DNA of 64,000 nucleotides, from positions 88,124-152,123 of the forward strand of contig JAEXAI010000017.1 of NCBI GenBank assembly GCA_023394615.1, in the 5' to 3' direction. Position numbers and translations under genes: made by a program. Shown piece by piece: positions 1 through 8,955 of the stretch (positions within the stretch are counted from its first letter, which is position 1; each line of letters opens with the position of its first letter). The notes under the pieces are model-generated. The model made no database searches, was not told where the DNA came from, and saw only the letters and a list, made by a program, of their open reading frames with translations. The DNA is from Actinomycetes bacterium (GTDB lineage: Bacteria > Actinomycetota > Coriobacteriia > Coriobacteriales > Eggerthellaceae).

Positions 1-2242
1 TGGCAAAACGCATCTTGCGGCACACCTCTGAAAGCTCCTCGACATCGCTGTACGTCAGGGATGCGTCGAGGGCATAAATACCTTGCGCGTGCTTCAAAAA
101 CGGGCACGACTCATCGGGCAAAGCCAAAGCTGCCCGCAGTATGGAGCAGACGCAGTACAGGTTCCTGCGCGCTGCATCCGGGTCGCTTTCGGGCCACAGT
201 ATCTTGCACAGACGGTTGATGGACATTTCCTTTCCACATTTCAGCGCAAGGATGGCAAGCAAGGTGCGCACTTTGCGCCGACTCATCGCAGATGATGGTA
301 TCTGCTTGCCATTCACAGTAGCCTCAAACGTGCCGAACATGCGCAAGTGCAACCTTGGATGCTCGGGGTGTGCAAGCGCATCAAGCGGCCCTTCTGCCCC
401 CATAAGGTCAGCATCGCACGCCTGCATCGAGGAATCGGAGGCGGAATCGTCGAAGAGTACGGGAAAATCACGCGCGGAATTGCCCTTGGACGGGCGCAAA
501 GCCGCTGTTAAAGCATTGCATCTTCGACGGGCTTCAGGGGTAATTGAAGCATGCAGCGCGACCAGCATCTGCGGTGAGCGCTCCACTTGCTGCACCAGCA
601 GCATTTCCGCCACACTGGTAGTGCCGCAACAGGTGCAATGCGCAAAGATCATAGACGCCGCGCGATCAAGGGAGCAATCGAGGGCTTTGATACGACCCGC
701 ATCTTCTATGTGGAGGATGCGCTTGCGAGACAGACGCAAAAAAGCCGCCATCGCATAGGCCCGCTCTTCTGCAGGCGCGATGCGCGCCAAAGGTATTCGA
801 TATGACTCCCAAAACCTATCAGCGGATACGCCATCATAGAGCCACATTCTCGACAGCATCTCGCACACATCCGGACGTTGCTTGGAAAAGCGAGCGCTCC
901 TCCAAGACCGCCCTTCACTGGCATCATCATCGAAACCCTTTTCCAACTCGCTCAGCAATTGCCCGACGCAAGATTCTCGGTCATCGAAAAGCAGCGCATC
1001 GGTGGCTGCACGCAACCGATCGCTGCGTGGTGCATCGGCGCGCCGGACGATGCGCGCCAAAGCGTCAAGACCTTGGCGCTTGTTGCCTGCCAAACAGCAT
1101 CTAAGCGCTTCACCCCATTGAACTTTCACCGACGTTGCCGTTTTATGTGAAGCAAGCGAAGCACACAGGTTAGAAGCCGCTTCGATAGCGCCCAGATCGT
1201 GCATCCTCATCTGATTGGCCACAAGCCACAAGGCACGCTCGGCAACGTCGCATAGATTCATCACCAGAAACGCAGCACGTTGCGCATTGCCCCCAAAGAG
1301 CAACGCATCTGCCGCGCGCAAAACAAATGTCGGGTTATCGCTTTGCGACAGGATACGCGAAATCTGCAGCACATAAGGCCCGAAGCATCTGACGATGGCG
1401 TGCGCCGAAAAACCCTCAGCACGAAAGACGCGCTCGGACGAATCCCACTCAATATAGGGCCGATCCTTTGCGAAACCCTCCGCGAGACCCAAAACCCGTG
1501 AACCAACGATTCGTTCCAAATCATCGAATCCCCCGTGCCCCAGCGCGCTCAGCGCGAACAGCAACGCCCTGAGAGAATCGGAAGCGCATCCATCTATCTG
1601 CGACGTCAAGAAGCACTCCTCAGACTTCGCATCACCGCAAGCCACACCCATAATCCGCTCTAAAACGCACGCGTTCGAACCGGCGTCGTCGCCATATACC
1701 CCATCACGTGCGGCCGGTTCTTTTCCCAAGGCGCCCACCAACTGACGATATGCTGCCATTTCCACATCATCAAGCAAAAAGTCATCAACTTCGATGAAAG
1801 CAACGTTCTCATCGCCTACCTCAAACGGACGGTTCTCGGGTGTCGCGCAAACAATGACTTCCACTCCCGCAGCGCACAGGTCGCCGACCAAGGCTCTAAA
1901 TACGCGCAACCGACCTGCTTCGAGGGCCACCGCATCGTCAAAGACGACCACGGCCGCCCCCCGCGCTACAAGATTGTCGACAAGGGAGCCCGAGTCCAAT
2001 TCGCGAAGAAAGCAAAGACTCGATGCGTCAATCCACCACACATTTTCATACCCGTGAAAAAGACGGCAGTAATCTGCGGCAAGGGAAGATTTCCCGAAAT
2101 ACGACGGCGCTACCAAACAGCGAGGATCACTGCGCCGCACCGCCATTCGAGTCAGAAGCGAGTTGCGCGCAAGCAAGGAATGCTCCTTCAAGCGTTTCGG
2201 CGCTTCACCGTCGCAAGCACAACCGGTAAGATAATCAACCAT
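1..2242 (-). CDS. BTAD-type (SARP/MalT-like) transcriptional regulator, C-terminus off the window
   Basis: I translated the minus strand from an ATG at 2242 and found it open for 747 codons to the left edge, so the gene continues outside the window. The start is preceded by GGAGG four bases upstream. An N-terminal segment resembles an NTPase: APSYFGKSSLA at about residues 44-54 looks like a Walker A loop lacking the first glycine, and AAVVVFDDA looks like Walker B. A helical, TPR-like middle follows. Near the right-hand end a winged-helix domain of the OmpR/BTAD type begins (RLHLRMFGTFEATVNG, then SRRKVRTLLAIL and WPESDPDAARRNLY), as in SARP and large ATP-dependent regulators. The remaining BTAD TPRs should lie outside. 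It is probably a DNA-binding activator; target and ligand are unknown. Confidence 0.85.
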   Translation of the reverse strand, partial: MVDYLTGCACDGEAPKRLKEHSLLARNSLLTRMAVRRSDPRCLVAPSYFGKSSLAADYCRLFHGYENVWWIDASSLCFLRELDSGSLVDNLVARGAAVVVFDDAVALEAGRLRVFRALVGDLCAAGVEVIVCATPENRPFEVGDENVAFIEVDDFLLDDVEMAAYRQLVGALGKEPAARDGVYGDDAGSNACVLERIMGVACGDAKSEECFLTSQIDGCASDSLRALLFALSALGHGGFDDLERIVGSRVLGLAEGFAKDRPYIEWDSSERVFRAEGFSAHAIVRCFGPYVLQISRILSQSDNPTFVLRAADALLFGGNAQRAAFLVMNLCDVAERALWLVANQMRMHDLGAIEAASNLCASLASHKTATSVKVQWGEALRCCLAGNKRQGLDALARIVRRADAPRSDRLRAATDALLFDDRESCVGQLLSELEKGFDDDASEGRSWRSARFSKQRPDVCEMLSRMWLYDGVSADRFWESYRIPLARIAPAEERAYAMAAFLRLSRKRILHIEDAGRIKALDCSLDRAASMIFAHCTCCGTTSVAEMLLVQQVERSPQMLVALHASITPEARRRCNALTAALRPSKGNSARDFPVLFDDSASDSSMQACDADLMGAEGPLDALAHPEHPRLHLRMFGTFEATVNGKQIPSSAMSRRKVRTLLAILALKCGKEMSINRLCKILWPESDPDAARRNLYCVCSILRAALALPDESCPFLKHAQGIYALDASLTYSDVEELSEVCRKMRFA

Positions 2243-2451
2243 GATGCCTCCTTCTTTCTGATGCAATCGCAATCAATGACCGTCACCCAATGGAGCAAAA
2301 GAGGGAGTTCAATCATACGAAGGATTTCACGGCTTCGGCAAGCAGCAGTTTTCACTCAGGACACTTCTGTAGTTTAAGCAGGTCATCAACGATTTGAAAA
2401 ACCTTGACTTTCAGACCCGTCTGTGCTTCCGAGAGGTTGCGGTCCGAATGC

Positions 2452-2485
2452 AAAAAAACAGACCGGGTGATTAATACCCGGTCTG
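2452..2485 (-). terminator. Rho-independent terminator of the tRNA operon
   Basis: The arms 2459-2468 and 2476-2485 form a perfect 10-bp stem with a 7-nt loop. On the minus strand it is followed by a run of seven T. It lies just downstream of the tRNA-Glu gene and should end the two-tRNA transcript. Confidence 0.9.
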
Positions 2486-2493
2486 TGCCGTTT

Positions 2494-2570
2494 TGGTAGC
2501 CCGTACGAGATTTGAACTCGTGATCTCCGCCTTGAGAGGGCGATGTCCTGAACCGCTAGACGAACGGGCC
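2494..2570 (-). tRNA. tRNA-Glu (anticodon CTC)
   Basis: The 77-nt minus-strand sequence folds as a cloverleaf with the 3' CCA encoded. Acceptor arm GGCCCGT pairs with ACGGGCT (first pair G-U). The anticodon stem closes the loop CTCTCAA, giving anticodon CTC for codon GAG, and the T-loop region contains GTTCAAATC. It is transcribed with the tRNA-Gln gene 21 bp upstream. Confidence 0.93.
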
Positions 2571-2591
2571 ATATGCAATTTGCCGCTTGAA

Positions 2592-2665
2592 TGGCTGGGG
2601 TGGCAGGAGTTGAACCCACACATACGGTACCAGAAACCGCTGTCCTACCATTAGACGACACCCCA
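2592..2665 (-). tRNA. tRNA-Gln (anticodon CTG)
   Basis: A 74-nt cloverleaf on the minus strand with encoded CCA. Acceptor arm TGGGGTG pairs with CACCCCA, leaving G73, the U1-A72/G73 combination expected for tRNA-Gln. The anticodon loop TTCTGGT gives CTG for codon CAG. It is the first gene of the two-tRNA operon. Confidence 0.93.
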
Positions 2666-2715
2666 ATGGTTCAAGCAACTCGCACCTGCAACAATTCGAT
2701 GTGCAAACGCGAGGG

Positions 2716-2747
2716 ATTATATTACGTGTCATCGAGCGAATCGTCAA
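2716..2747 (-). promoter_or_regulatory. Promoter of the tRNA-Gln/tRNA-Glu operon
   Basis: On the minus strand TTGACG (2742-2747) is followed after 17 bp by TAATAT (2719-2724), overlapping TATAAT (2716-2721). This sigma-70-like arrangement lies about 50 bp upstream of the mature tRNA-Gln 5' end. Confidence 0.7.
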
Positions 2748-2824
2748 GCCCTCTTATGCGTCCAGTTTATGTATTTTCCATCACAAGCGTACCTACGGGA
2801 CATGAAAAAGTCCCCATCAGTGCT

Positions 2825-3763
2825 CTATCTCACAAGCCATGGATACACGCGCACGCCAACCTCGTCATCGGAAACCACGATGCCAGGAACGTCACGCAAG
2901 AATTTTGACAATTTCGAATAGCCGTAATCCTTCACGTTGAAATCAGGGAACTCGTCGTGAATGCGATTGCCGATGTGACTTAATGCCACCCCATCGTCAC
3001 CGCGCTTTTGCACTTCAGCGCTCACGAACTCCGCAACTTCTTCTTTGGATTGCCGAGAGTCGCGCATGCTCACTCGCATGGCGTTTCCCTGTCGGTCCAG
3101 CTGCAGATTGTCAAAGCTCTCCAGAAACTTCGACAACTGACTATACCCATAGGTGCGCGTATCGAAATCAGGGTAGATGGCTACCAACCGGTTGCCTATC
3201 TCGGATAGGTCGGCCTGACCGCTGTTCTCGTTTATGATGTCCACGATAGCCGAGGCAATCTCGCGTTTGCGCGCCGCTTCGTCGACATCTTGGCGCGCAG
3301 GGGTGTCCACAGCAGCGTTGTTTTCCTCTATCAGCAGCTCAAGCCCCGTGAAAACGCTGCAGGCGTTCCTGAATGATTGCGGGGTCTTGCGCTCGCCCAT
3401 ACCCACAACCATCATGCCTGCATCGCGCAAACGGCTGGCCAAGCGCGTGAAATCACCATCGCTCGACACGATGCAGAAGCCTTCTACCTTGCCTTCGTAG
3501 AGAATATCCATCGCATCGATAATCAGAAACGAATCGGTGGCGTTTTTGCCGTGGGTGTTGGGAAACTGCTGCATGGGCGTAAGCGAATAGTTTGCTAACG
3601 TTTCTTTCCATTTCGTCATTTGGGGACTTGTCCAGTCACCATAGATGCGACGGTAGGTGACCTGGCCATGGCGGCTGGTCAACTCGTTCATGATTCCTTG
3701 TATGTACTTTGCTGACACATTGTCTGAATCGATGAGCAAAGCAAATGATTTGCGGTCTGCCAT
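2825..3763 (-). CDS. NYN-domain nuclease-like protein with two OST-HTH/LOTUS domains
   Basis: The 312-residue product has an N-terminal NYN (PIN-like, LabA/DUF88) domain over residues 1-145, with acidic residues in LLIDSDN (D12, D14), KNATDSF (D77) and SSDGDF (D102, D104) that fit the metal-binding pocket of this family. Two related OST-HTH/LOTUS domains follow at about 166-232 and 240-308, each with the pattern YGYS.LSKFL. NYN domains are predicted RNA endonucleases and OST-HTH domains bind RNA, so a role in RNA turnover or processing is likely, but the target is not visible. GAAGG precedes the ATG. It is monocistronic and divergent from the amidohydrolase. Confidence 0.88.
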   Translation of the reverse strand: MADRKSFALLIDSDNVSAKYIQGIMNELTSRHGQVTYRRIYGDWTSPQMTKWKETLANYSLTPMQQFPNTHGKNATDSFLIIDAMDILYEGKVEGFCIVSSDGDFTRLASRLRDAGMMVVGMGERKTPQSFRNACSVFTGLELLIEENNAAVDTPARQDVDEAARKREIASAIVDIINENSGQADLSEIGNRLVAIYPDFDTRTYGYSQLSKFLESFDNLQLDRQGNAMRVSMRDSRQSKEEVAEFVSAEVQKRGDDGVALSHIGNRIHDEFPDFNVKDYGYSKLSKFLRDVPGIVVSDDEVGVRVYPWLVR

Positions 3764-3956
3764 ATGAATGCCTTCTTATTGTGTGGGGAATCGCAAGAGC
3801 GCGCCGAACGACGTCGGCGCGAGCGGTCTTCCATTACATTTTTCTCAATTTGCACAATGCTATTCTAACGCATGACAGCTATGCTGTTCAGCAAGGCACT
3901 GTCCGTCGTGTGAAAACGGGCACAGCGCCTCCACGTTACTAGGGAAAAGGAGCATC

Positions 3957-5261
3957 ATGCGCACTGCTTATATCAACTGCACACTCTTCGACGGTACCGA
4001 CGATGCCGTCACACAAGAAAATATGACCATCGTCGTTGATGATGACCGCATCGAATCCGTCTGCGCAGGCGCACCTGACACAGCTGGTGCAGTGGATGCG
4101 ACCGTCGATTTGGAAGGCGCTTTCGTCATGCCCGGCATGATAAACGCCCACGCTCACCATTTTGGAACTGGCAAGCCGTCCTCCACGCTTACCGGCGGCG
4201 GGTCTCAAAAGGCCATCTTGGCGTTCTCGAAAACAGCAGCAGGACACGCGTATTTGGAAAAAATTATGAAAGGCTGCCTGACCAGCGCGCTACTTTCAGG
4301 CGTCACGACCGAGCGCGGCGTGGGCGACCTGCAGTACGTGGATGTGAAGGTACGCAATAAAATAAACCAAGGTAAGTTTTTGGGTCCGCGTTTTCTGGTA
4401 TCGGGTGCCGCCATCACCGTGGCTGATGGGCATGGTGCGGGCACATTTGCACAAGTGGCTGAAACACCCGAGGAATTCGAGGCTCTCGTCGATGACCGCG
4501 CAGCCCATGACGTGGACTTCATCAAAATCTGCACGACCGGCGGTGTGATGGATTCTGACAAAGAAGGTGAAGCGGGCCTTTTGCGCATGAACCTAGAGCA
4601 AGCGAAAGCCGCATGCGACGCGGCTCACAAACACGGCCTGTATGTAGCCAGCCACACCGAAGGCACCGAGGGCTTGCTCGTGGATTTAAAGGCGGGCGTA
4701 AAAACGGTCGAGCACGGAGTGCCGCTCGACGATGAAACGCTGGCGCTGTACAAGAAAACAGGTGCCGCCGAGATCTGCACGGTCAGCGTAGCCCTGCCCA
4801 TGGCGAAACTGCCCTGCGAGCAAACGAAAATGCCACCCGTGACCACCTACAATGCCAACGTCGTATTCGAACGTATCGTGCACGGCGCGCAGAACTGCAT
4901 CGAGGCCGGCATTCCCGTGGGGCTCGGCACCGATGCCGCTTGCCCCTACATCACCCATTACGATTTGTGGCGCGAAGTGGTGGTATTCCACACCATCGTC
5001 GGCGTATCACCCGAAATGGCGCTGCGCACCGTCACATTGGGCAACGCGCGCATTTTGGGAATCGATCATATCACCGGGTCAATTGAGCCAGGCAAGGCAG
5101 CGGACTTCATCGTATTGCGTCAGAATCCGTTAGAAGATCTGCACCGCTTGCGCAACGTGGAACAGGTTATCGTGCGTGGGCACCGCATCCACGATGCCGC
5201 CGAGCAGCTTGCACCCATGCGTCAAACCGACTTGGATGAAGTACTGGATACCCTGTACTGA
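3957..5261 (+). CDS. Metal-dependent amidohydrolase (imidazolonepropionase/prolidase-like)
   Basis: This 434-residue protein follows the amidohydrolase plan: a small N-terminal beta domain, a TIM-barrel beginning with the metal ligands NAHAHH (H65, H67), a likely bridging lysine in DFIKICTTGG (about 190), histidines in SHTEG (about 232) and VEHGVP (about 252), and the catalytic aspartate in GLGTDAACP (about 325). The C-terminal GKAADFIVL is also typical. Such enzymes hydrolyse amide bonds in cyclic amides, dipeptides or related nitrogen compounds; the substrate cannot be told here. AAAAGGAG lies seven bases upstream of the ATG. The gene stands alone and ends at a hairpin shared with the convergent hydrolase gene. 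No signal peptide is seen, so it should be cytoplasmic. Confidence 0.88.
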   Translation: MRTAYINCTLFDGTDDAVTQENMTIVVDDDRIESVCAGAPDTAGAVDATVDLEGAFVMPGMINAHAHHFGTGKPSSTLTGGGSQKAILAFSKTAAGHAYLEKIMKGCLTSALLSGVTTERGVGDLQYVDVKVRNKINQGKFLGPRFLVSGAAITVADGHGAGTFAQVAETPEEFEALVDDRAAHDVDFIKICTTGGVMDSDKEGEAGLLRMNLEQAKAACDAAHKHGLYVASHTEGTEGLLVDLKAGVKTVEHGVPLDDETLALYKKTGAAEICTVSVALPMAKLPCEQTKMPPVTTYNANVVFERIVHGAQNCIEAGIPVGLGTDAACPYITHYDLWREVVVFHTIVGVSPEMALRTVTLGNARILGIDHITGSIEPGKAADFIVLRQNPLEDLHRLRNVEQVIVRGHRIHDAAEQLAPMRQTDLDEVLDTLY

Positions 5262-5284
5262 CAGCCAACGATACTCGATAGAAA

Positions 5285-5313
5285 AATGGGGCCGCAACAC
5301 CAGCGACCCCATT
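5285..5313. terminator. Hairpin between convergent genes
   Basis: AATGGGG (5285-5291) pairs with CCCCATT (5307-5313) across a 15-nt loop. It is followed on the plus strand by a T-rich stretch and on the minus strand by TTTTTC. It sits between convergent genes and may serve both. Confidence 0.6.
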
Positions 5314-5364
5314 CTCATTTTCAGATGCTTTTGCTCGCATGCAACAGTCGCGTTTCGTGTATGG

Positions 5365-6387
5365 TTAGCGACTCTCGCCCACCTTTATGAGAAATCCCTC
5401 GACGATAGCCTCGTACTCGCTAGGGTCCAAAAGCACAGACATGATATGGCCAGCCCCAGGTATCACGTGCAATTCCTTCAATTCAGCAGCACATGCGGCA
5501 TACAGCCGTGGTGCCATCGTAGGCGGCACGAACGTGTCGACCCCGCCATGGATGAACAACGTGGGGATGGCAGATGTACGCACCGCATCTACCATGGACC
5601 CGGCGCGCAGGTCGTATCCGCCTTGGGCTTTGAAACACACATTCATCCATGCGAGTAGCGGCGCAGCGGGCAGGTGCAGCGCTTGGCGAAGCTGAAGCGA
5701 CAAAATATCCCACACGCTCGTGTAGGCCGAATCAGCGATGACGGCAGCAACCTGCGGATAGCAGCAGTACCCGGACGCCATGAGCACAGTGGCCGCACCC
5801 ATTGACTGCCCATGCAACACGATGTCGATATCGGATCCGAAACGCTCGATTAGGTAGCGTGTCCAATCAAGTAGATCGAATCCGTCGTTGTAGCCCATGC
5901 CGATAAAACGACCATCCGACTCACCATGACTTCTGAGATCTACGGCCAGCACGTTGAACCCGTGGGCCGAATAGATGAAGCCATACTTTTCCATTTCGCT
6001 ATGAGTGCCACGATAGCCATGTACCAAGATAACCCAACGCCGTGTGGGCTTGGGGCTGTGGTAAATGTAACCGACTAGGTTTTGCAAGCCGCCTTCGGTC
6101 GTACGCGTCACGCGTTCCACCGCTATTTCGCGAAGCCATTCGTCCGTTGCCTCACAAAGCCATGCCGCATTCGCTTCAGCACGCATGCGTATCTTCGCGT
6201 CGGGAACACGATTCGGAGAAACACTCTTCGAATCCCGCTCGACCGATTCCATCTTTTCAAAAGTCGAAAGGTCTTTCGGATCGAATATGAAACGTATCAG
6301 CCGATTGGTACCGACAACGGCGCCCGTGCCCAATGTCGCGCCCGCAGCCGCTGCTATACCGATGCTGGTTTTAGTCTTATTGTCCAT
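5365..6387 (-). CDS. Membrane-anchored alpha/beta hydrolase
   Basis: I place the start at the ATG at 6387 (MDNKTK), which has GGAG six bases upstream; a longer open frame to 6651 would overlap the divergent cca gene and lacks support. The 340-residue product starts with a short hydrophobic Ala/Gly-rich segment (about residues 8-28), probably a membrane anchor. The hydrolase fold shows VILVHGYRG (oxyanion region, about 117), the nucleophile elbow HGQSMGAA (Ser near 192), a candidate Asp in GGVDTFVPP (about 280) and His in GAGHIMS (about 311). It resembles lipase/esterase-like proteins of the BEM46 or YqkD type. The substrate is unknown. Its promoter must lie within the 50-bp gap to cca. Confidence 0.88.
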   Translation of the reverse strand: MDNKTKTSIGIAAAAGATLGTGAVVGTNRLIRFIFDPKDLSTFEKMESVERDSKSVSPNRVPDAKIRMRAEANAAWLCEATDEWLREIAVERVTRTTEGGLQNLVGYIYHSPKPTRRWVILVHGYRGTHSEMEKYGFIYSAHGFNVLAVDLRSHGESDGRFIGMGYNDGFDLLDWTRYLIERFGSDIDIVLHGQSMGAATVLMASGYCCYPQVAAVIADSAYTSVWDILSLQLRQALHLPAAPLLAWMNVCFKAQGGYDLRAGSMVDAVRTSAIPTLFIHGGVDTFVPPTMAPRLYAACAAELKELHVIPGAGHIMSVLLDPSEYEAIVEGFLIKVGESR

Positions 6388-6437
6388 AAACCACTCCGCT
6401 TCTTCGCGTGCTATAGTTGCAATGATAATGCAAATGC

Positions 6438-7937
6438 ATGGCGGCGACCACAGGCGCGGACAATATGAGTGAAAAAGAATCGCATACTTTTTCGAAAGCG
6501 ACAGGGCCCGACGACCTCGCAGCAGCGACGAGGGGGCCTGACAAACCTTCAGCGATGGCGACAAGAGCGCACAATGACTCCACGGCCATTCATGTACCTG
6601 AAGAGGCCCTCTGTGCTTTGAATGTACTGGAGCAAGCCGGATTCGAAGCATGGTTCGTGGGCGGGTTTGTACGAGACGCGCTTTTGGGACGACCCTGCGA
6701 TGACATCGATATCACCACGGTTGCACGCTGGCAGCAGACCCAAGAGGCGTTTCATGCTGCCGGCTACCGCACGCACGAAACGGGCGTGAAGCACGGCACC
6801 GTCACCGCAATCGTCGGATCAAGCGCCTTCGAAGTGACCACCTACCGCACCGACGGCACATATTCCGACGCTCGACATCCCGATTCGGTGGAGTTCGTCG
6901 AAAGCGTTGATGACGACCTGGCACGCCGCGACTTCACGGTAAACGCCATGGCATACCATCCCGTGCGCGGCCTGCGCGACCCCTATGGCGGTGCCGACGA
7001 TTTGCGCTCTGGGATTGTTCGCACAGTGGGCGACCCGACGACGCGCTTTTCCGAAGACGCGCTTCGCATATTGCGAGCCGTGCGCTTCGCAAGTCAACGA
7101 GGATTTATCATCGAACCTGCAACCGAGGCGGCCATGCGCGCCAATGCGCAGCTTTTGCATGCCGTATCAGCTGAACGCGTGCGTGCTGAACTGCAGAAAA
7201 TGCTGTGCGGCGATTATGTGCATGATGCCATTATGAAAAACGTCGATGTGCTCATCGCAGTACTGCCCGAACTTGCTCCTATGCGCGGATTCGATCAGCG
7301 AACGCCCTATCACATCTTTGACGTGTTGGAACATAGCGCCTACGTGGTGCAGAACACACCGCCCTACCCACTTGCACGATGGACGGCGCTTTTCCATGAC
7401 ATGGGCAAGCCCGCCGCATTCTTCACCGACGAAGATGGCACGGGGCATTTCTACGGACACGGGGCCATCAGTGTGGAAATAGCCGAAAGCATCATGCTCC
7501 GCCTGAAAATGGGCCCTCGGTTCATCCATGATGCAAAACTTCTGGTGCGCTATCATGATGACGTGATAAAACCTGTTCCAAAACAGGTAAAACGCCTGCT
7601 CGGACGCCTTGATGGTCGCGTTGATCTGTTTCGAACTCTGTGCGACATCAAGCGCGCTGATGCCCTGTCGCAAGCGCCCCAGTGCGCCGGGCGGGTGGAG
7701 TTAGCCAACGATTTAGATGCGTGCTTGACGCAAATTTTGGAAGCGAAAGAACCATTCTCCCTGAAGGACGTGGATTTGAATGGAAGCGACGTACTGGCAC
7801 TGGGGGTAGCGCCCGGCCCACAGGTGGGCGAGCTTTTGCAAGCGGCACTCGATGCCGTCATAGACGAGCAGGTTCCCAACAGCAAGGGCGCCTTAATGGC
7901 TTATGCGAAAGGGCTGCTGCAGAAAAAAGACAGGTAA
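6438..7937 (+). CDS. cca: tRNA nucleotidyltransferase (CCA-adding or poly(A) polymerase family) with HD domain
   Basis: The class II nucleotidyltransferase signature is clear: FVGGFVRDALLG (about 72-83) then DDIDITT (about 88-94) with the two catalytic carboxylates, and RRDFTVNAM further on. The middle carries the RNA-binding helical region (FSEDALRILRAVRFA). A C-terminal HD domain is marked by FHDMGKP (about 320) and RYHDD. Such enzymes repair or add the tRNA 3' CCA end. At 499 residues the annotated ATG leaves a low-complexity N-terminal extension of about 65 residues before the conserved domain; no good ribosome binding site is visible at 6438, and the ATGs at 6465 or 6555 are possible starts. 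Both tRNAs in this window already encode CCA. Confidence 0.9.
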   Translation: MAATTGADNMSEKESHTFSKATGPDDLAAATRGPDKPSAMATRAHNDSTAIHVPEEALCALNVLEQAGFEAWFVGGFVRDALLGRPCDDIDITTVARWQQTQEAFHAAGYRTHETGVKHGTVTAIVGSSAFEVTTYRTDGTYSDARHPDSVEFVESVDDDLARRDFTVNAMAYHPVRGLRDPYGGADDLRSGIVRTVGDPTTRFSEDALRILRAVRFASQRGFIIEPATEAAMRANAQLLHAVSAERVRAELQKMLCGDYVHDAIMKNVDVLIAVLPELAPMRGFDQRTPYHIFDVLEHSAYVVQNTPPYPLARWTALFHDMGKPAAFFTDEDGTGHFYGHGAISVEIAESIMLRLKMGPRFIHDAKLLVRYHDDVIKPVPKQVKRLLGRLDGRVDLFRTLCDIKRADALSQAPQCAGRVELANDLDACLTQILEAKEPFSLKDVDLNGSDVLALGVAPGPQVGELLQAALDAVIDEQVPNSKGALMAYAKGLLQKKDR

Positions 7938-7993
7938 ACGCGGCTTGGGGAGTGCACTCAGCAATGCGTGGCGACTGATGCTTGGCACCCGCT

Positions 7994-8635
7994 CTAGTTC
8001 GAAATATTCATGAACTTGTTGAGCATCGTCAAACGCGAGATGATCTCTTCTTCGGGAATTCCTTGAGCAACGCTTATCTGCTTCAAGCCAAACGAGGCAG
8101 CGTCAGTAACGAATCGCCCGGGAAACGGGGCATCCTCGCCTTTAGCAAGTTGACGGCTTCTGTACGTGAGCAGGCCCAACATACCACTTGAGGCATATTC
8201 GATAATCTGGCGCGTCTCCAAAGTGATAGATGACCCATATGGGCAAAGTATAGTTTCCCACATGCTCATGAGCACGGACTTCACTTTTGATTCCACCATC
8301 TCAAACCCGCCACGCTCCGTCATGAGCGACAGGCGGCTCATGCGGTCGTTTCCGATTAGTCTCTCTAGCAGCTCATCATCGCCACCGGCTACCAGATTGA
8401 ATATGTCATTGGATATGTTGCCGTTGTCTAGCAGTTCGCTTTCAATCGCGCTGAAGACCAAATCGTTCATATCGGTGAAGTGGTAGTAAAACGTGCCGCG
8501 GTTGCATCCAGCCTTCACCGAAATAGCACCCACCGTCAAATCGCTGATGCGGTTGGTTTCCAGCAGGTTCCAAAACGCATTTATCAAACGTTGGCGCGCC
8601 TGCGGTGAATCCTGATCTTTCCTAGGCCTAGCCAT
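7994..8635 (-). CDS. TetR-family transcriptional regulator
   Basis: Start chosen at the ATG at 8635 (MARPRKDQ), which has GGAGG five bases upstream; the upstream in-frame codons are unsupported. The 213-residue product has an N-terminal TetR helix-turn-helix (LTVGAISVKAGCNRGTFYYHF, roughly residues 31-51) followed by a helical ligand-binding domain with no recognisable sub-family. It is divergent from the acyltransferase/GT8/dehydratase-like operon across about 320 bp of AT-rich DNA and is the obvious candidate to control that operon, perhaps in response to a lipid or acyl-CoA ligand (inference from position only). Confidence 0.9.
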   Translation of the reverse strand: MARPRKDQDSPQARQRLINAFWNLLETNRISDLTVGAISVKAGCNRGTFYYHFTDMNDLVFSAIESELLDNGNISNDIFNLVAGGDDELLERLIGNDRMSRLSLMTERGGFEMVESKVKSVLMSMWETILCPYGSSITLETRQIIEYASSGMLGLLTYRSRQLAKGEDAPFPGRFVTDAASFGLKQISVAQGIPEEEIISRLTMLNKFMNISN

Positions 8636-8955
8636 AATGCCTCCATTGTGCTGCTTGACTGTCTGCATGAATTTTTGATTAATCGAATATTTGTTTAACC
8701 TATATTAATCATTTTGTTTATTTATTACCACTCATTTTATTGTGTTTATTTATGCGATATAGCACTAAGCAAAGGGTGGTTTTTCGTCTTTCACAAGACA
8801 TGAGAGTAGATTTGTCAAAATTTCACAGCTTAATACGACAGAGTAAGAAAGTTTGCTTATTTTATTTTATCCAAACTCTTTGTATATTTTAATTAATCAT
8901 TATGTTTGGTTTTTAATAAGTGCTGAAAACTCGCATCACTGGGGAAAGGATGTCG
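8636..8955. other. AT-rich divergent regulatory region
   Basis: This 320-bp gap is strikingly AT-rich compared with the genes on both sides. It holds repeated TTAATCA-like words: TTGATTAATC near 8677, ATATTAATCATTTT near 8703 and TTAATTAATCATTA near 8889, which could be TetR operator half sites. It must contain promoters for the TetR gene and the lipid operon. I see no coding potential. Confidence 0.55.

Noticed and set aside
141..758. 205-codon plus-strand frame at the left edge
   Set aside because: It overlaps the minus-strand BTAD regulator, which is open across the whole region and has recognisable domains.
2386..2908. Short open frames across the tRNA genes
   Set aside because: They run through two well-folded tRNAs and their terminator.
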